NCBI GenBank assembly: GCA_026706695.1
Contig: JAPOYE010000019.1
Coordinates: 1 to 33,910 of the forward strand
Direction of reading: 5' to 3'
DNA: 33,910 nt
Origin: Candidatus Dadabacteria bacterium
Lineage (GTDB): Bacteria; Desulfobacterota_D; UBA1144; Nemesobacterales; Nemesobacteraceae
The first letter of the stretch is position 1. Every line of letters starts with the position of its first letter. This document shows, piece by piece, positions 23,448-31,824 of this stretch. A model generated the notes under the pieces. The model was given only the letters and a program-made list of their open reading frames with translations, was not told the origin of the DNA and ran no database searches. The position numbers were made by a program, and so were the translations under genes.

Positions 23448-24503
23448 TTGAGTGATTCTTCAGCGGTTCGTTACAGACTTCCAGCTGAATGGGAACCTCA
23501 CGACGCCACTTGGCTTGTGTGGCCGCAGAACGTAAGCGATTGGCCGGGAAAATTCTCGGGGATCAAGAGAGTTTACCGCGAAATCGTAAGCCATCTATCA
23601 GAATCAGAGAAGGTGAGAATAATAGTTGACCCCGGAGGAACACAGAAGCGGGCCGAGGGGTTTCTCAGGGAAGAATTAACTGATCTTGGCAACGTGGAGT
23701 TCTACGAGTGCCCCACAGACAGATCCTGGATACGGGATTCCGGCCCCTTCTTCGTAAGAGATGATTCCGGGGGGCTGAGCGTGCTTGATTTCGGGTTTAA
23801 CGGATGGGCTAAGTACCCAGATTGGGAAAACGACGACATGATTCCGGGGTTTGTGGCCGAGACCCTTCGTCTTGACTCAGAAACCCCCGCATGTGTTGGA
23901 AAGAAAATCATTCTTGAGGGCGGAAGCATTGACGTAAACGGAGAGGGCTCCCTAATAACAACTAAGCAGTGTCTTCTAAGTACGGACAAACAGGCAAGAA
24001 ATCCTTCTTTCGGGAAAAACGACTACAAGGCAGTGTTCTCTGAGTATTTCGGCGCAACGAACGTTCTCTGGCTTAACGGAGGCATAGAGGGAGATGATAC
24101 AAACGGCCATGTTGACGATATATGCAGGTTTACGGGTCCCAGCACGGTTGTCTTATGCCTTGAGAACAGCGTTGAAGACCCGAATTACCGTCCGCTTCGC
24201 GAAAACCTTGAGATACTCCAAGACCTAGAGCTTGAGGACGGAGGAAAAATTGAAATCGTCCCCCTCCCGATGCCATCACCGCTTTTTTTCGACGGCGAAA
24301 GACTTCCGGCAACTTACGCCAATTTCTACGTCTCAAACGAAAAAGTTCTCGTCCCCATCTATAACGATCCGAAAGACTGCGAGGCGCTTGGCGTACTGTC
24401 GGAACTTTTCCCCAAAAGATATGTCGTTGGAATTGACTGCATCGACCTTGTGTGGGGATTCGGAGCTATCCACTGCATGACAAAGGAAGAGCCTCTTCGC
24501 TGA
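23448..24503 (+). CDS. aguA: Agmatine deiminase
   Basis: Converts agmatine to N-carbamoylputrescine and ammonia, the step before AguB in putrescine synthesis from arginine. 351 aa of the PPAD fold. LPAEWEPHDATWLVWP lies at the N terminus, followed by DRSWIRDSGPFF, ILEGGSIDVNGEGS, GDDTNGHVDDICRF (catalytic Asp/His region) and the C-terminal GAIHCMTKEEP with the nucleophile C343. The usual GGGNIHC reads GFGAIHC here, a mild departure. Translation seems to start at a TTG two bases after the aguB stop, so the pair is a tight operon. Confidence 0.94.
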   Translation: MSDSSAVRYRLPAEWEPHDATWLVWPQNVSDWPGKFSGIKRVYREIVSHLSESEKVRIIVDPGGTQKRAEGFLREELTDLGNVEFYECPTDRSWIRDSGPFFVRDDSGGLSVLDFGFNGWAKYPDWENDDMIPGFVAETLRLDSETPACVGKKIILEGGSIDVNGEGSLITTKQCLLSTDKQARNPSFGKNDYKAVFSEYFGATNVLWLNGGIEGDDTNGHVDDICRFTGPSTVVLCLENSVEDPNYRPLRENLEILQDLELEDGGKIEIVPLPMPSPLFFDGERLPATYANFYVSNEKVLVPIYNDPKDCEALGVLSELFPKRYVVGIDCIDLVWGFGAIHCMTKEEPLR

Positions 24504-24527
24504 CCGCGCAAACTCAGAACGAGTTAA

Positions 24528-25157
24528 TCACTGCGAGACCAGGTTAACCCCTTCGTACTCAAGAATCGCCCTTTTCACGTCAAGCCCCCAGCGGTAGCCG
24601 TGAAGATCCCCCGCCTTTCCTATAATACGGTGGCAAGGCACCAAATAAGCAATCGGATTTCCCGCCACGGCATTTGAGACGGCCCTTACTGCAGTGGGCA
24701 CTCCTGCCGACTCCGCAAGTTCTGAATAGGACAAGGTCTCACCCTCCCGGACCTCCATCAGCTTTTCCCATACCTTGAGCTGAAACCGTGTTCCTAGGAG
24801 CAGTATCTCCGGAGGCCGTCTTCCCGGGGAAAACAGCAAGTTCCGCAATACTTCGGCCGTTTTTTCGTCATCCCTTCGGTTCTTCGGGTTTGGCCATGCC
24901 TTCCTGAATTCTTTCAAGTGGCTTTCAGGATCAGTGCGGAAAAAACTCATATGGCATATAGCTTCTTCGCATATCCCGATAAGACATTTTCCAAACGGAG
25001 TACCGTGGATCCCGTAGATAATGCGCATCCCGGACCTGGTTTTTTTCTTTTTCCCGGAAGAAATCTCTTTCGTGTTAACCACAATACCCCGCCATAAGTG
25101 GTCCGGAAAGCTTTTCAAGACTCCATTATCGTGGGTTTTCCCATTTATCGACTGCAA
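24528..25157 (-). CDS. ogt: Methylated-DNA--protein-cysteine methyltransferase
   Basis: Repairs O6-alkylguanine by irreversible transfer of the alkyl group to its own Cys. The active-site motif PCHRII is present (C175), with the Asn hinge and Arg finger context in AVRAVSNAVAGNPIAYLVPCHR. Residues of about 45-70 (IIYGIHGTPFGKCLIG) resemble the linker and N-domain of Ada-type proteins, but no AraC or Ada zinc domain is present. It starts with a TTG supported by AAGGAGG about nine bases upstream. It follows the acyl-CoA dehydrogenase gene by seven bases, so the two are co-transcribed. 209 aa is slightly long for Ogt. Confidence 0.92.
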   Translation of the reverse strand: MQSINGKTHDNGVLKSFPDHLWRGIVVNTKEISSGKKKKTRSGMRIIYGIHGTPFGKCLIGICEEAICHMSFFRTDPESHLKEFRKAWPNPKNRRDDEKTAEVLRNLLFSPGRRPPEILLLGTRFQLKVWEKLMEVREGETLSYSELAESAGVPTAVRAVSNAVAGNPIAYLVPCHRIIGKAGDLHGYRWGLDVKRAILEYEGVNLVSQ

Positions 25158-25164
25158 AGCAAAA

Positions 25165-26379
25165 CTACCTCCTTCCGAAAATTGATCTCGCTATTATCAT
25201 CTTGTGTATCTCGTTTGTGCCTTCGTATATCTCCCCGACCTTGGAATCTCTGTAGATTTCCTCGACCTTGTAGGTGGAGGAATCGTGGGCAAGTTCCACC
25301 ATAAGCCCGAGACCTCCGAATATCTGAACGGCGTCGCGGGCCATAGTAACACTTATCTCCGAGCCGTAGTACTTGGCGGCGGATGTCTCGAAAGTCGGGA
25401 AAGGATCCCCATTGTCAAGGCAGAGCGCGGCCTTCAGATACAGGTTCCTAGCGTTTTCTATCTCAACAGCCCTCTGCGCCAGCAAAAACTGCCAGTACTG
25501 AAAATCGGCTATCTTTTTTCCGAAAGCCTCCCTCTCGTTCATGAACTCCACGCATTCGTCGAACGCCGACTGCGCCATCCCCACCCCGCTTGCCCCGATT
25601 CCCGTCCTTCCGTAAAGAAGGGAATTAACGGCGACCCGAAGGCCATCTCCCTCCTTCCCTATTAGGTTTTCCCGGGGCACCTCCACATCTTCAAGGTATA
25701 TGTCGTAGGTAAGTTCTCCCCTGTTTCCGAGTTTCTTATCCGGGGGACTCACGGAACAACCCGGCGAATCAAGATCAACCACTATCATTATGGACTTGTC
25801 CCCCGCTGAAGCTAGCAGAGTAACGAAATCAGCCACCCCGGCGTTGGTTATGTAGCGCTTGCGGCCGTTTACAATGTATTTTTTGCCCTTCCTGCGGGCT
25901 TTCGTTACAAGAGACTCGGTCCTTACGTCGGAACCCGACTGGGGCTCCGTCATCGCAAATGACGCCACCGAGGTTCCATCAAGAGCCGCAGCGAGATATT
26001 TTTCCTTTATGTGGGGGGACCCCATAGCCAAGGTTTTTCCGGAAAGCAAAAAGTGGGCATTTATCGTTCCCGCGACGCTCGCACTTATGTAGGCGAGTTC
26101 CTCCGCCATAACCGCTGCCGCGCACGCGGGGTGGGAAAGACCCAGTCCCCCGTCCTTTTTTGAATACGGGATCCGGAAAAGTCCCTCTGCGGCCATTTTC
26201 CTGAAAAGATCACGGGGAAAATTCTCGTTTTTCTCGCTTTTCTCTCCTATGTCCCTAGCAATCGGAAGAACCTCTTTTTCGGCAAAGTCCCTCACTTTCT
26301 TCCTGATTTCTCTCGTTTCTTCGGGAAAAAGATGCTCCTTGTAGAGCTTTGTCTGCATTCTTGGGGGTAATTTGCGCAC
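25165..26379 (-). CDS. Acyl-CoA dehydrogenase
   Basis: An FAD enzyme that introduces the alpha-beta double bond in an acyl-CoA. 404 aa with the normal three-part fold: an N-terminal helical domain, a middle beta domain with SFAMTEPQSGSDVRTES (flavin and substrate binding), and a C-terminal domain with GRTGIGASGVGMAQ, DAVQIFGGLGLM and IYEGTNEIHKMIIAR, where the Glu is the usual catalytic base position. The chain-length preference cannot be told. The start is set at a GTG (26377-26379) with GGGAG eight bases before it; an ATG seven codons inside is possible. It is first in an operon with ogt and divergent from the LLM gene. Confidence 0.92.
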   Translation of the reverse strand: MRKLPPRMQTKLYKEHLFPEETREIRKKVRDFAEKEVLPIARDIGEKSEKNENFPRDLFRKMAAEGLFRIPYSKKDGGLGLSHPACAAAVMAEELAYISASVAGTINAHFLLSGKTLAMGSPHIKEKYLAAALDGTSVASFAMTEPQSGSDVRTESLVTKARRKGKKYIVNGRKRYITNAGVADFVTLLASAGDKSIMIVVDLDSPGCSVSPPDKKLGNRGELTYDIYLEDVEVPRENLIGKEGDGLRVAVNSLLYGRTGIGASGVGMAQSAFDECVEFMNEREAFGKKIADFQYWQFLLAQRAVEIENARNLYLKAALCLDNGDPFPTFETSAAKYYGSEISVTMARDAVQIFGGLGLMVELAHDSSTYKVEEIYRDSKVGEIYEGTNEIHKMIIARSIFGRR

Positions 26380-26560
26380 TCTGCTAACTCCCGTAGTAAA
26401 GAATTGTACTTCTGCGAGAACAGACGGGCAGATATTATTTAAACAGTTTAACCAACTTATCAGATGAACGTTAAAAGCGTCTCAGGAGAACCGGTATCCG
26501 GAAGCAAAAATAAGAACCCTAGATGCTCCGTGCTTCTCACGGTCTTCGCTCTCAAGTAGA

Positions 26561-27565
26561 ATGAATCTGAGCAAATCCGCACTTGGGAGGAACCAGTTGT
26601 CTCTTACCGGAATCGTCGTACCGTACTGGGCCGACGTAAAAAAAGATGATCTCACCTATTTTTCGAAACTGGCAGAAGACTTGGGCTATCACTCCATCTG
26701 GGTTCCCGAAATGTGGGGACGGGACGCATTTTCCCTGATATCCCACATGGCGTCGGTCACAGAAAGGATAAATCTGGCCACCGGTATCATCTCCGTTTAC
26801 AGCAGGTCTCCGGCACTCATAGCGCAGACTGCGGCCACCGTGGATGAGTACTGCGGGGAAAGATTCATCCTCGGACTCGGGATAAGCAGCGTTTACCTCA
26901 ACGAATACTGGCACGGCACGAAATTCGAGCGTCCCCTGAGACGGACGCTTGAGTGCGTCGAGATAATAAGGACGGTCCTCGCGGGAAAGAGAGTCGACTA
27001 TGATGGGGAGATTTTCAGGCTTAAGAACTTCAGGCTTCTTTTTAAGCCCCGGCGAAGCGAGATTCCCATATATATCGCATCCATGGGACCGAAAAACATC
27101 GAGCTTACCTCCCGGGTCGCTGACGGCTGGATTCCCTACCTCTGCCCCGTGAGCCTTATTAACGAAAGAAAAAAGGTGCTCGCTTCCGGCGGAAGAAAAA
27201 TAACCGTGGCCCCGTTTATTCCGGCGATGGTTTCCGAGGACCGAAGCGAATCAAGAGAAATCGTAAGGGAGTTCGTGGCCCTTTATGTATGCTCCATGGG
27301 AGATTACTACCACAAGCTCGTAAGCAGCTACGGATTCGGGGAGGAAGCGGACAGGGCGAAAAAGCTCTGGCGGGAAAACAGGGCGGAAGCCATAAAAAGC
27401 ATAAGTGACGAACTGCTTGATCTTGTTTCCGTGAGCGGTTCCCCGGAGGAGGGAAGAGCAAAGCTCGCGGAGTTCGCCGAGAGCTCCGATCTTCCCATTC
27501 TCATGTTCCCCTATAACGCTTCGAGAGAGCAGACAGCTTTTGCAATGAAAGCGCTTGCCCCTTGA
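26561..27565 (+). CDS. LLM-class (luciferase-like) flavin/F420 oxidoreductase
   Basis: 334 aa with the bacterial luciferase-like TIM-barrel fold. Family hallmarks are the N-terminal strand with GIVVPYW, LGYHSIWVPE, RINLATGIISVYSRSP, ERFILGLGISS and IPIYIASMGPKNIELTSRVADGWIP. Many such members use coenzyme F420, others FMN; the sequence does not settle which. The substrate is unknown. The ATG at 26561 has only a weak ribosome binding site. It is divergent from the acyl-CoA dehydrogenase across 181 bases that must hold both promoters; I see no strong match there. Confidence 0.88.
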   Translation: MNLSKSALGRNQLSLTGIVVPYWADVKKDDLTYFSKLAEDLGYHSIWVPEMWGRDAFSLISHMASVTERINLATGIISVYSRSPALIAQTAATVDEYCGERFILGLGISSVYLNEYWHGTKFERPLRRTLECVEIIRTVLAGKRVDYDGEIFRLKNFRLLFKPRRSEIPIYIASMGPKNIELTSRVADGWIPYLCPVSLINERKKVLASGGRKITVAPFIPAMVSEDRSESREIVREFVALYVCSMGDYYHKLVSSYGFGEEADRAKKLWRENRAEAIKSISDELLDLVSVSGSPEEGRAKLAEFAESSDLPILMFPYNASREQTAFAMKALAP

Positions 27566-27594
27566 GAGAACAATCCGGACTTAAGGGTCAGGTC

Positions 27595-27623
27595 TTGACA
27601 TAAATTCCTGTCTTCATTATAAT
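27595..27623 (+). promoter_or_regulatory. Consensus sigma70 promoter with no leader
   Basis: A perfect TTGACA (27595-27600) and a perfect TATAAT (27618-27623) are separated by the optimal 17 bases. The start codon of the RAYT-like gene begins only eight bases after the -10, so the transcript would begin at or next to the ATG and be leaderless. GGTCAGGTCTTGACAT could alternatively be an element-end motif of RAYT genes. Confidence 0.7.
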
Positions 27624-27630
27624 CCCTTCC

Positions 27631-28476
27631 ATGGCAAGACCGCTAAGACCGGAATACGCAGGGGCCGTCTATTACGTCTCCTCGGTCGGGAACAGAGGGC
27701 AGAGCGTCTTTCAGAACTCAGCCGACGGCAACGCCTGGATAGAAATCCTCGAGGGGGTATGCGGAAGGTTCGGATGCCTTTGCTTTGGCTACTGTCTCAT
27801 GTCCGACGGGTATCATCTGGTCATTGAGACCCCGAAGCCCAACCTCTCAAAAGCCATAAGACAGCTAAACGGCGTTTACACCCAGCGTTCAAACAGGCTG
27901 CACGATACAGACGGTCACGTTTTCCGGGGAAGATATAAATCCATAGTTGTCCAGAGGGAGAAATATCTTCTACCCCTTATGGCCCATATCTTTCTTCTAC
28001 CCCTTCGAGCCGGCTTCGTAAAACATCCCAACCAGTTCAAATGGAGCAGTTGCAGGTACCTTTATGGAAAGGATGAAGCGCCAGGATACATAGACCTCGA
28101 GTGGTTCTCAGAAGGATTCTCTTCGGATATAAGCGCTTTTGATGAGTTTCTCGAAGAGAATAGTTCGCGCGACGTGATCTCGGAAGCCCAAAAGCAGATA
28201 TATCTCGGCGATGATGGATTCATAGAGCTTGTGCAGGAAAAAACGAAGAGGGATTCGCGGTCAAAAGATATTCCCAAGTATCAGCTCACAAAACCCGTAC
28301 CGGGCATGATAGACGGTTTCATGCGAAGCGGACACTCAAGAGAGGAAGCGATAGCTAAAACCTACCTTACGGGGGACTACACGCTGAGAGAAGTTGCCGA
28401 CGCGGTCTCAGTTCACTACTCGGTTGTGAGCAAGATCGTAAGCGAATACGAGAAAACCTCTTCTCTTTCTCGGTAA
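27631..28476 (+). CDS. RAYT/Y1-transposase-like protein lacking catalytic residues
   Basis: 281 aa, intact frame, aligned by eye with REP-associated tyrosine transposases (Y1 HUH fold): MARPLRPEYAGAVYYVSS, CFGYCLMSDGYHLVIETP, AIRQLNGVYTQRSNRLHD and HVFRGRYKSIVVQRE are all in family order. The HUH pair, normally His-x-His in MPNHYHL, reads G60-Y61-H62. The catalytic Tyr of the SRYIxxNPVRAG block is replaced (MAHIFLLPLRAG, H119). The early YHVxSRGN reads YYVSSVGN. Yet the C-terminal helix-turn-helix (TLREVADAVSVHYSVVSKIVSEYE) is intact. So it probably binds DNA but cannot cut it, which suggests domestication as a regulator. It converges with pepF at seven bases. Confidence 0.88.
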   Translation: MARPLRPEYAGAVYYVSSVGNRGQSVFQNSADGNAWIEILEGVCGRFGCLCFGYCLMSDGYHLVIETPKPNLSKAIRQLNGVYTQRSNRLHDTDGHVFRGRYKSIVVQREKYLLPLMAHIFLLPLRAGFVKHPNQFKWSSCRYLYGKDEAPGYIDLEWFSEGFSSDISAFDEFLEENSSRDVISEAQKQIYLGDDGFIELVQEKTKRDSRSKDIPKYQLTKPVPGMIDGFMRSGHSREEAIAKTYLTGDYTLREVADAVSVHYSVVSKIVSEYEKTSSLSR

Positions 28477-28482
28477 AAATCC

Positions 28483-30282
28483 TCAGTCGACTCCGGACTG
28501 CTCTGCGAGTTCCTCAACCTCGTCCACCATCGCACCTATCACGTCAAGTCCCGTCTGCCAGAAACCGGGGTTGTTTATATCTACCCCCACTCCAGAGAGG
28601 AGCTCTGCGGGCGAGGCGCTTCCCCCGGACCGAAGAAGCTCCATGTAATCGGGCACAAAAGACCTTCCCCGCTCCAAGAACATTCCGTAAAGAGCTAGGG
28701 TGAGCAGCTCACCGAATGAATATGCGTAGCAGTAAAAGGGAGAGTGTATGAAATGGGGAATGTAAAGCCACCAGTAAGCGTAGTTCTCAGTCAGGGTAAC
28801 GGAATCTCCGAACATCTCGCGGTTAGCCTCGATCCAGAGTTCGCTTATTCTCGCGGTCGTAAGCTCCCCCCGATCTCTTCTTTCGCTGTGAAGGCTCTGC
28901 TCAAACCTTGTAAGCACCGCCTGTCTGAAGACCGTGGCCATTATGTCCTCGAGTTTTTCCGCTACCAGAACCAGCCTGCCTTCCCTTCGCGTCTCTTCCT
29001 CCTTGAGGCGGTGAAACACGAGCATTTCCGCAAAGACGCTTGCGGTCTCAGCAGTGGTAAGAGGCGTGTGGGCCTGAAAATAACCCTGTCGTCTCGAAAG
29101 ATACTGGTGCACGCCGTGGCCAAGCTCGTGAGCCAGAATCATCACGTCTCTCGGTTTCCCGGTGTAGTTCATAAAAACATAGGGGTGTACGCCGGGAACC
29201 GTACCGTGGCTGAAAGCGCCTCCTCTTTTCCCGTCCCGAAGCTCGGCGTCTATCCAGTTTTTCTCGAAAAACGAAGACGCGGTCTTTTTCATCTCGGATG
29301 AGAATTCACCAAACGAAGAAAGCACGATTTCCTCTGCCTTGTCCCATGGAACCTGCTCCCTCTCCGAACCCAGGGGAGCGTAGCGGTCGTAGTCGTAGAA
29401 TCTTCGGTACCCGAGAAGTTTTCCCTTGAGTCCATAGTAGCGTTTTACGAATCCGAAGCTTCGCTCGCACGATTCAAGCAGGGCTTCCACGGCACTGTGG
29501 GATATCTCGTTGCTAAGGTGACGCGCCGACATGGGATCCTCGTAGCTCCTAAGCCTGTCGTTTATTGAGTGGTCGTTTACAAGAGTGTTGAATATGTAGG
29601 TAAGTACATGGGAGTTCTCTTTAAGCCCCCTTGTGAGACCGGACCAGGCTGCCTTTCTTTTCCTTCTGTCCGGGTCGTAAAGAAGCGAGAGGGTCCGGGA
29701 CTGGTTCAGCCTTTCGGTCTTGCCCGAGAGCCTCACACGAAACTGGATATTGTTCACGACCTCGTCAAAAAGTCTTGAAAACGCCTTCTGCCCGGTGTTT
29801 GACTTCTCTTGAAGTATCTTTTCCTCGGCCTCTGAGAGAGTGTGATTTCTGTACTGTCTTTCCTGCTCGAGAAAATGCCTGTATTCCGAAAGTTCCGGGT
29901 TATTAAGAAGTTTCTTCGCTCTTTTCTTCGGAACCGAAACCCATTCAACGTAAAAGAAAATGAGCTTTTTCTGAACTTCCGTCGCCTTCTGCTGCATTGA
30001 CGAACGAAAGGCGCCGTTTTTGGGGTCCCGGGTGTCGGCTGCAAAAACAAGGTGAGCGAAGGAAAGTATCTTTCCGATTCTTTCCGACAAGCGCTCAAGC
30101 TCCTTCACCGCTCCCGCGAGCTTCCCAGCGGTAAGTGAAGGAGACTTTATCTTCCCCCTGTACTTCTTTTCAAATCTGCCCGCACGCGCCGATATCCTCT
30201 CGAAATCCTTCTCCACGCGTGGGTCGGAAATTCCTCCGTAAAGGTCCGAGAGATCCCAACTTATGCCTTCTGCTTTCGCCAT
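28483..30282 (-). CDS. pepF: Oligoendopeptidase F (M3 family)
   Basis: A cytoplasmic zinc metallopeptidase that cuts short peptides. 599 aa, normal for PepF. The zinc motif HELGHGVHQYL is complete, and the third ligand region ETASVFAEML follows. The N-terminal helical half (EGISWDLSDLYGG onward) is typical of M3B members. The ATG start at 30280-30282 follows hpt on the same strand by 39 bases, so it may be part of the folK-hpt transcription unit. Confidence 0.95.
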   Translation of the reverse strand: MAKAEGISWDLSDLYGGISDPRVEKDFERISARAGRFEKKYRGKIKSPSLTAGKLAGAVKELERLSERIGKILSFAHLVFAADTRDPKNGAFRSSMQQKATEVQKKLIFFYVEWVSVPKKRAKKLLNNPELSEYRHFLEQERQYRNHTLSEAEEKILQEKSNTGQKAFSRLFDEVVNNIQFRVRLSGKTERLNQSRTLSLLYDPDRRKRKAAWSGLTRGLKENSHVLTYIFNTLVNDHSINDRLRSYEDPMSARHLSNEISHSAVEALLESCERSFGFVKRYYGLKGKLLGYRRFYDYDRYAPLGSEREQVPWDKAEEIVLSSFGEFSSEMKKTASSFFEKNWIDAELRDGKRGGAFSHGTVPGVHPYVFMNYTGKPRDVMILAHELGHGVHQYLSRRQGYFQAHTPLTTAETASVFAEMLVFHRLKEEETRREGRLVLVAEKLEDIMATVFRQAVLTRFEQSLHSERRDRGELTTARISELWIEANREMFGDSVTLTENYAYWWLYIPHFIHSPFYCYAYSFGELLTLALYGMFLERGRSFVPDYMELLRSGGSASPAELLSGVGVDINNPGFWQTGLDVIGAMVDEVEELAEQSGVD

Positions 30283-30321
30283 GTCCGTCTCCGTAGCTCC
30301 TTGTCGGGAGCAAAAATTAAG

Positions 30322-30867
30322 TTATTCCCGAAGCAGGTATATATCCTCAAGCGATCTTCCCTTTTCCATGTAGTCCATTCCGTAGCCTACGAGGAACCCT
30401 TCATCCACCTGGAAACCCGTGTAATCAGGCTCTGGATCCATCGCGCCCTTTCCTCTTTTGTCTATGAGTGCGCATATCCGAAGCGAACCCGGGTTTTTAG
30501 ACTCTATGTGCTGCAGGATAAACTTCGCCGTCTCCGAAGTGTCAATTATATCTTCAATTATTATAACGTCCCTGCCCTCCACTTCGCATTCAATATCCCT
30601 TAAGAGCTTGAGGCGTCTAGGCCGCGTTCCCTCTCTGTAACTTGAAACCCTGAGAAACTGCCTTTCGACCATTACGGTCACCCGCACCAGAAGATCTTCA
30701 AAGAAAGGACGCGCTCCTTTAAGAACGCAGACCGCGACGGGAGTTTTTCCCTCGTAGTCCCCCGAAATTTGCTCGGCGAGCCTCGAAACGGCGGTTTTTA
30801 TATCGTCTTTTAAGAGAAATTTTTTAAGCGCGACACCTTCTAGGATTTCAGTTTCTTCAGACAGCAC
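30322..30867 (-). CDS. hpt: Hypoxanthine phosphoribosyltransferase
   Basis: Purine salvage: joins hypoxanthine or guanine to PRPP to give IMP or GMP. 181 aa. The PRPP-binding loop IIIEDIIDTSETAKFI is present, together with VCVLKGARPFFEDLL near the N terminus, SSYREGT and a C-terminal purine-site region (PDYTGFQVDEGFLVGYGMDY). It starts at a GTG with AAGGAGG seven bases upstream. That ribosome binding site lies inside the last codons of folK, with which the gene overlaps by 11 bases, indicating translational coupling. Confidence 0.94.
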   Translation of the reverse strand: MLSEETEILEGVALKKFLLKDDIKTAVSRLAEQISGDYEGKTPVAVCVLKGARPFFEDLLVRVTVMVERQFLRVSSYREGTRPRRLKLLRDIECEVEGRDVIIIEDIIDTSETAKFILQHIESKNPGSLRICALIDKRGKGAMDPEPDYTGFQVDEGFLVGYGMDYMEKGRSLEDIYLLRE

Positions 30868-31267
30868 CTCGCCCCTCCTTCAAAGTTTTTTCAAGTTCAG
30901 GACAAAGTTCGATCACGGAGCGGCGAAGAAACCCCCGCTCGTAAACGTCGGGATCGACAATCTCTCCGTTCCACACGAGTATATCCAGGTCCATTTTTCT
31001 CGGGCCGTAGCGATCCTCCCCGACACCTCTCCCGAGGGAAACCTCTACTCCCTTGAGCAGGGTTTTCAGTTGCTTGCAGCCAAGACGGGTTTCTATCAGC
31101 AAGGAACCGTTTAGAAAATCCTGCTGCTCACGGGATCCTATGGGCTTGGTTCTCACGAACTTCGATTCTCCGAGAACCCTGAGTTTCTCCCCGAGCATTC
31201 GTTTGGCGACGCTTACGTTTCTCTCGGCGTCTATGTTTGAACCGACCCCGATAATAACCGTATTCAT
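30857..31267 (-). CDS. folK: 6-hydroxymethyl-7,8-dihydropterin pyrophosphokinase
   Basis: Folate synthesis: transfers pyrophosphate from ATP to 6-hydroxymethyl-dihydropterin. About 136 aa from the ATG 31265-31267 (MNTVIIGVGSNIDAERNV), which has GGAGAAGG upstream; the longer frame has no support. Hallmarks are VGSNI at the start, FVRTKPIGSREQQDFLNG, and RYGPRKMDLDILVW with the metal-binding Asp pair. FolB, the enzyme before it in the pathway, is encoded upstream on the same strand but behind a terminator. Confidence 0.94.
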   Translation of the reverse strand: MNTVIIGVGSNIDAERNVSVAKRMLGEKLRVLGESKFVRTKPIGSREQQDFLNGSLLIETRLGCKQLKTLLKGVEVSLGRGVGEDRYGPRKMDLDILVWNGEIVDPDVYERGFLRRSVIELCPELEKTLKEGRGAV

Positions 31268-31405
31268 ACCCTGATACCTTCTCCTTGCGCCGACAAACCG
31301 GTCTCCAGACCACAAAACCAAATTTCACTCAGCCACCTAAGCCGGCATCCGCGCCTAATCGGAACCGTATTTTACATCTAGCCTGCTGAATGTTAAGTAT
31401 GGTTT

Positions 31406-31433
31406 AAAAAACCGCGGAAAAGTCTTCCGCGTT
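31406..31433 (-). terminator. Rho-independent terminator after folB
   Basis: On the minus strand a perfect seven-pair stem CGCGGAA/TTCCGCG (arms 31413-31419 and 31425-31431) with a five-base loop is followed by six T (31406-31411). It lies 40 bases after the folB stop and ends the folM-folB transcript before folK. The stem is extended by flanking A-T bases, so it could also work weakly in the other direction. Confidence 0.85.
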
Positions 31434-31472
31434 GCGTCTCCGAGAAAACCGGCAAGACGGCACCTGTCCCGC

Positions 31473-31820
31473 TTACCTTTCCCTCGCTTCGGTCACAGAA
31501 ACGGAATCAGCAAAACGGAGCGCCCCGGGCTTCTCCACCTTCACCGACGCCCACCTCACCGCCGGATCCTCAAAAACTATATCGCATATACCTCCGGCGA
31601 CTCTCTCAAGCAGGTTAAAATCGTTTGTCTCCACAAAGCTTATGATCTTTTTGTTTATGGCCTTGTAGTCCAAAGTATCATCTATGTCGTCGCTCTCGGC
31701 GGCCTTGCGTCCGTCAAAATCGATGGTGACGTTTATGATCAGGTCCTGGCGGTTCTCCTTCTCCCAGTCATAAACCCCTATTATAGTACGAAGCCTCAGG
31801 TTTTCGATCTTTATTATCAT
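31473..31820 (-). CDS. folB: Dihydroneopterin aldolase
   Basis: Folate synthesis: splits dihydroneopterin to 6-hydroxymethyl-dihydropterin and glycolaldehyde, feeding FolK. 115 aa, normal length. IENLRLRTIIGVYDWEKENRQDL at the N terminus carries the substrate Glu, and LLERVAGGICDIVF and VKVEKPGALRFADSV carry the conserved Glu and catalytic Lys regions. It begins four bases after the FolM-like gene stop, so both share a transcript, closed by the terminator at 31406-31433. Confidence 0.94.
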   Translation of the reverse strand: MIIKIENLRLRTIIGVYDWEKENRQDLIINVTIDFDGRKAAESDDIDDTLDYKAINKKIISFVETNDFNLLERVAGGICDIVFEDPAVRWASVKVEKPGALRFADSVSVTEARER

Positions 31821-31824
31821 CTGA

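Noticed and set aside
28744-29301. Plus-strand 185-codon frame inside pepF
   Set aside because: Antisense to the intact PepF coding sequence with its zinc motif.
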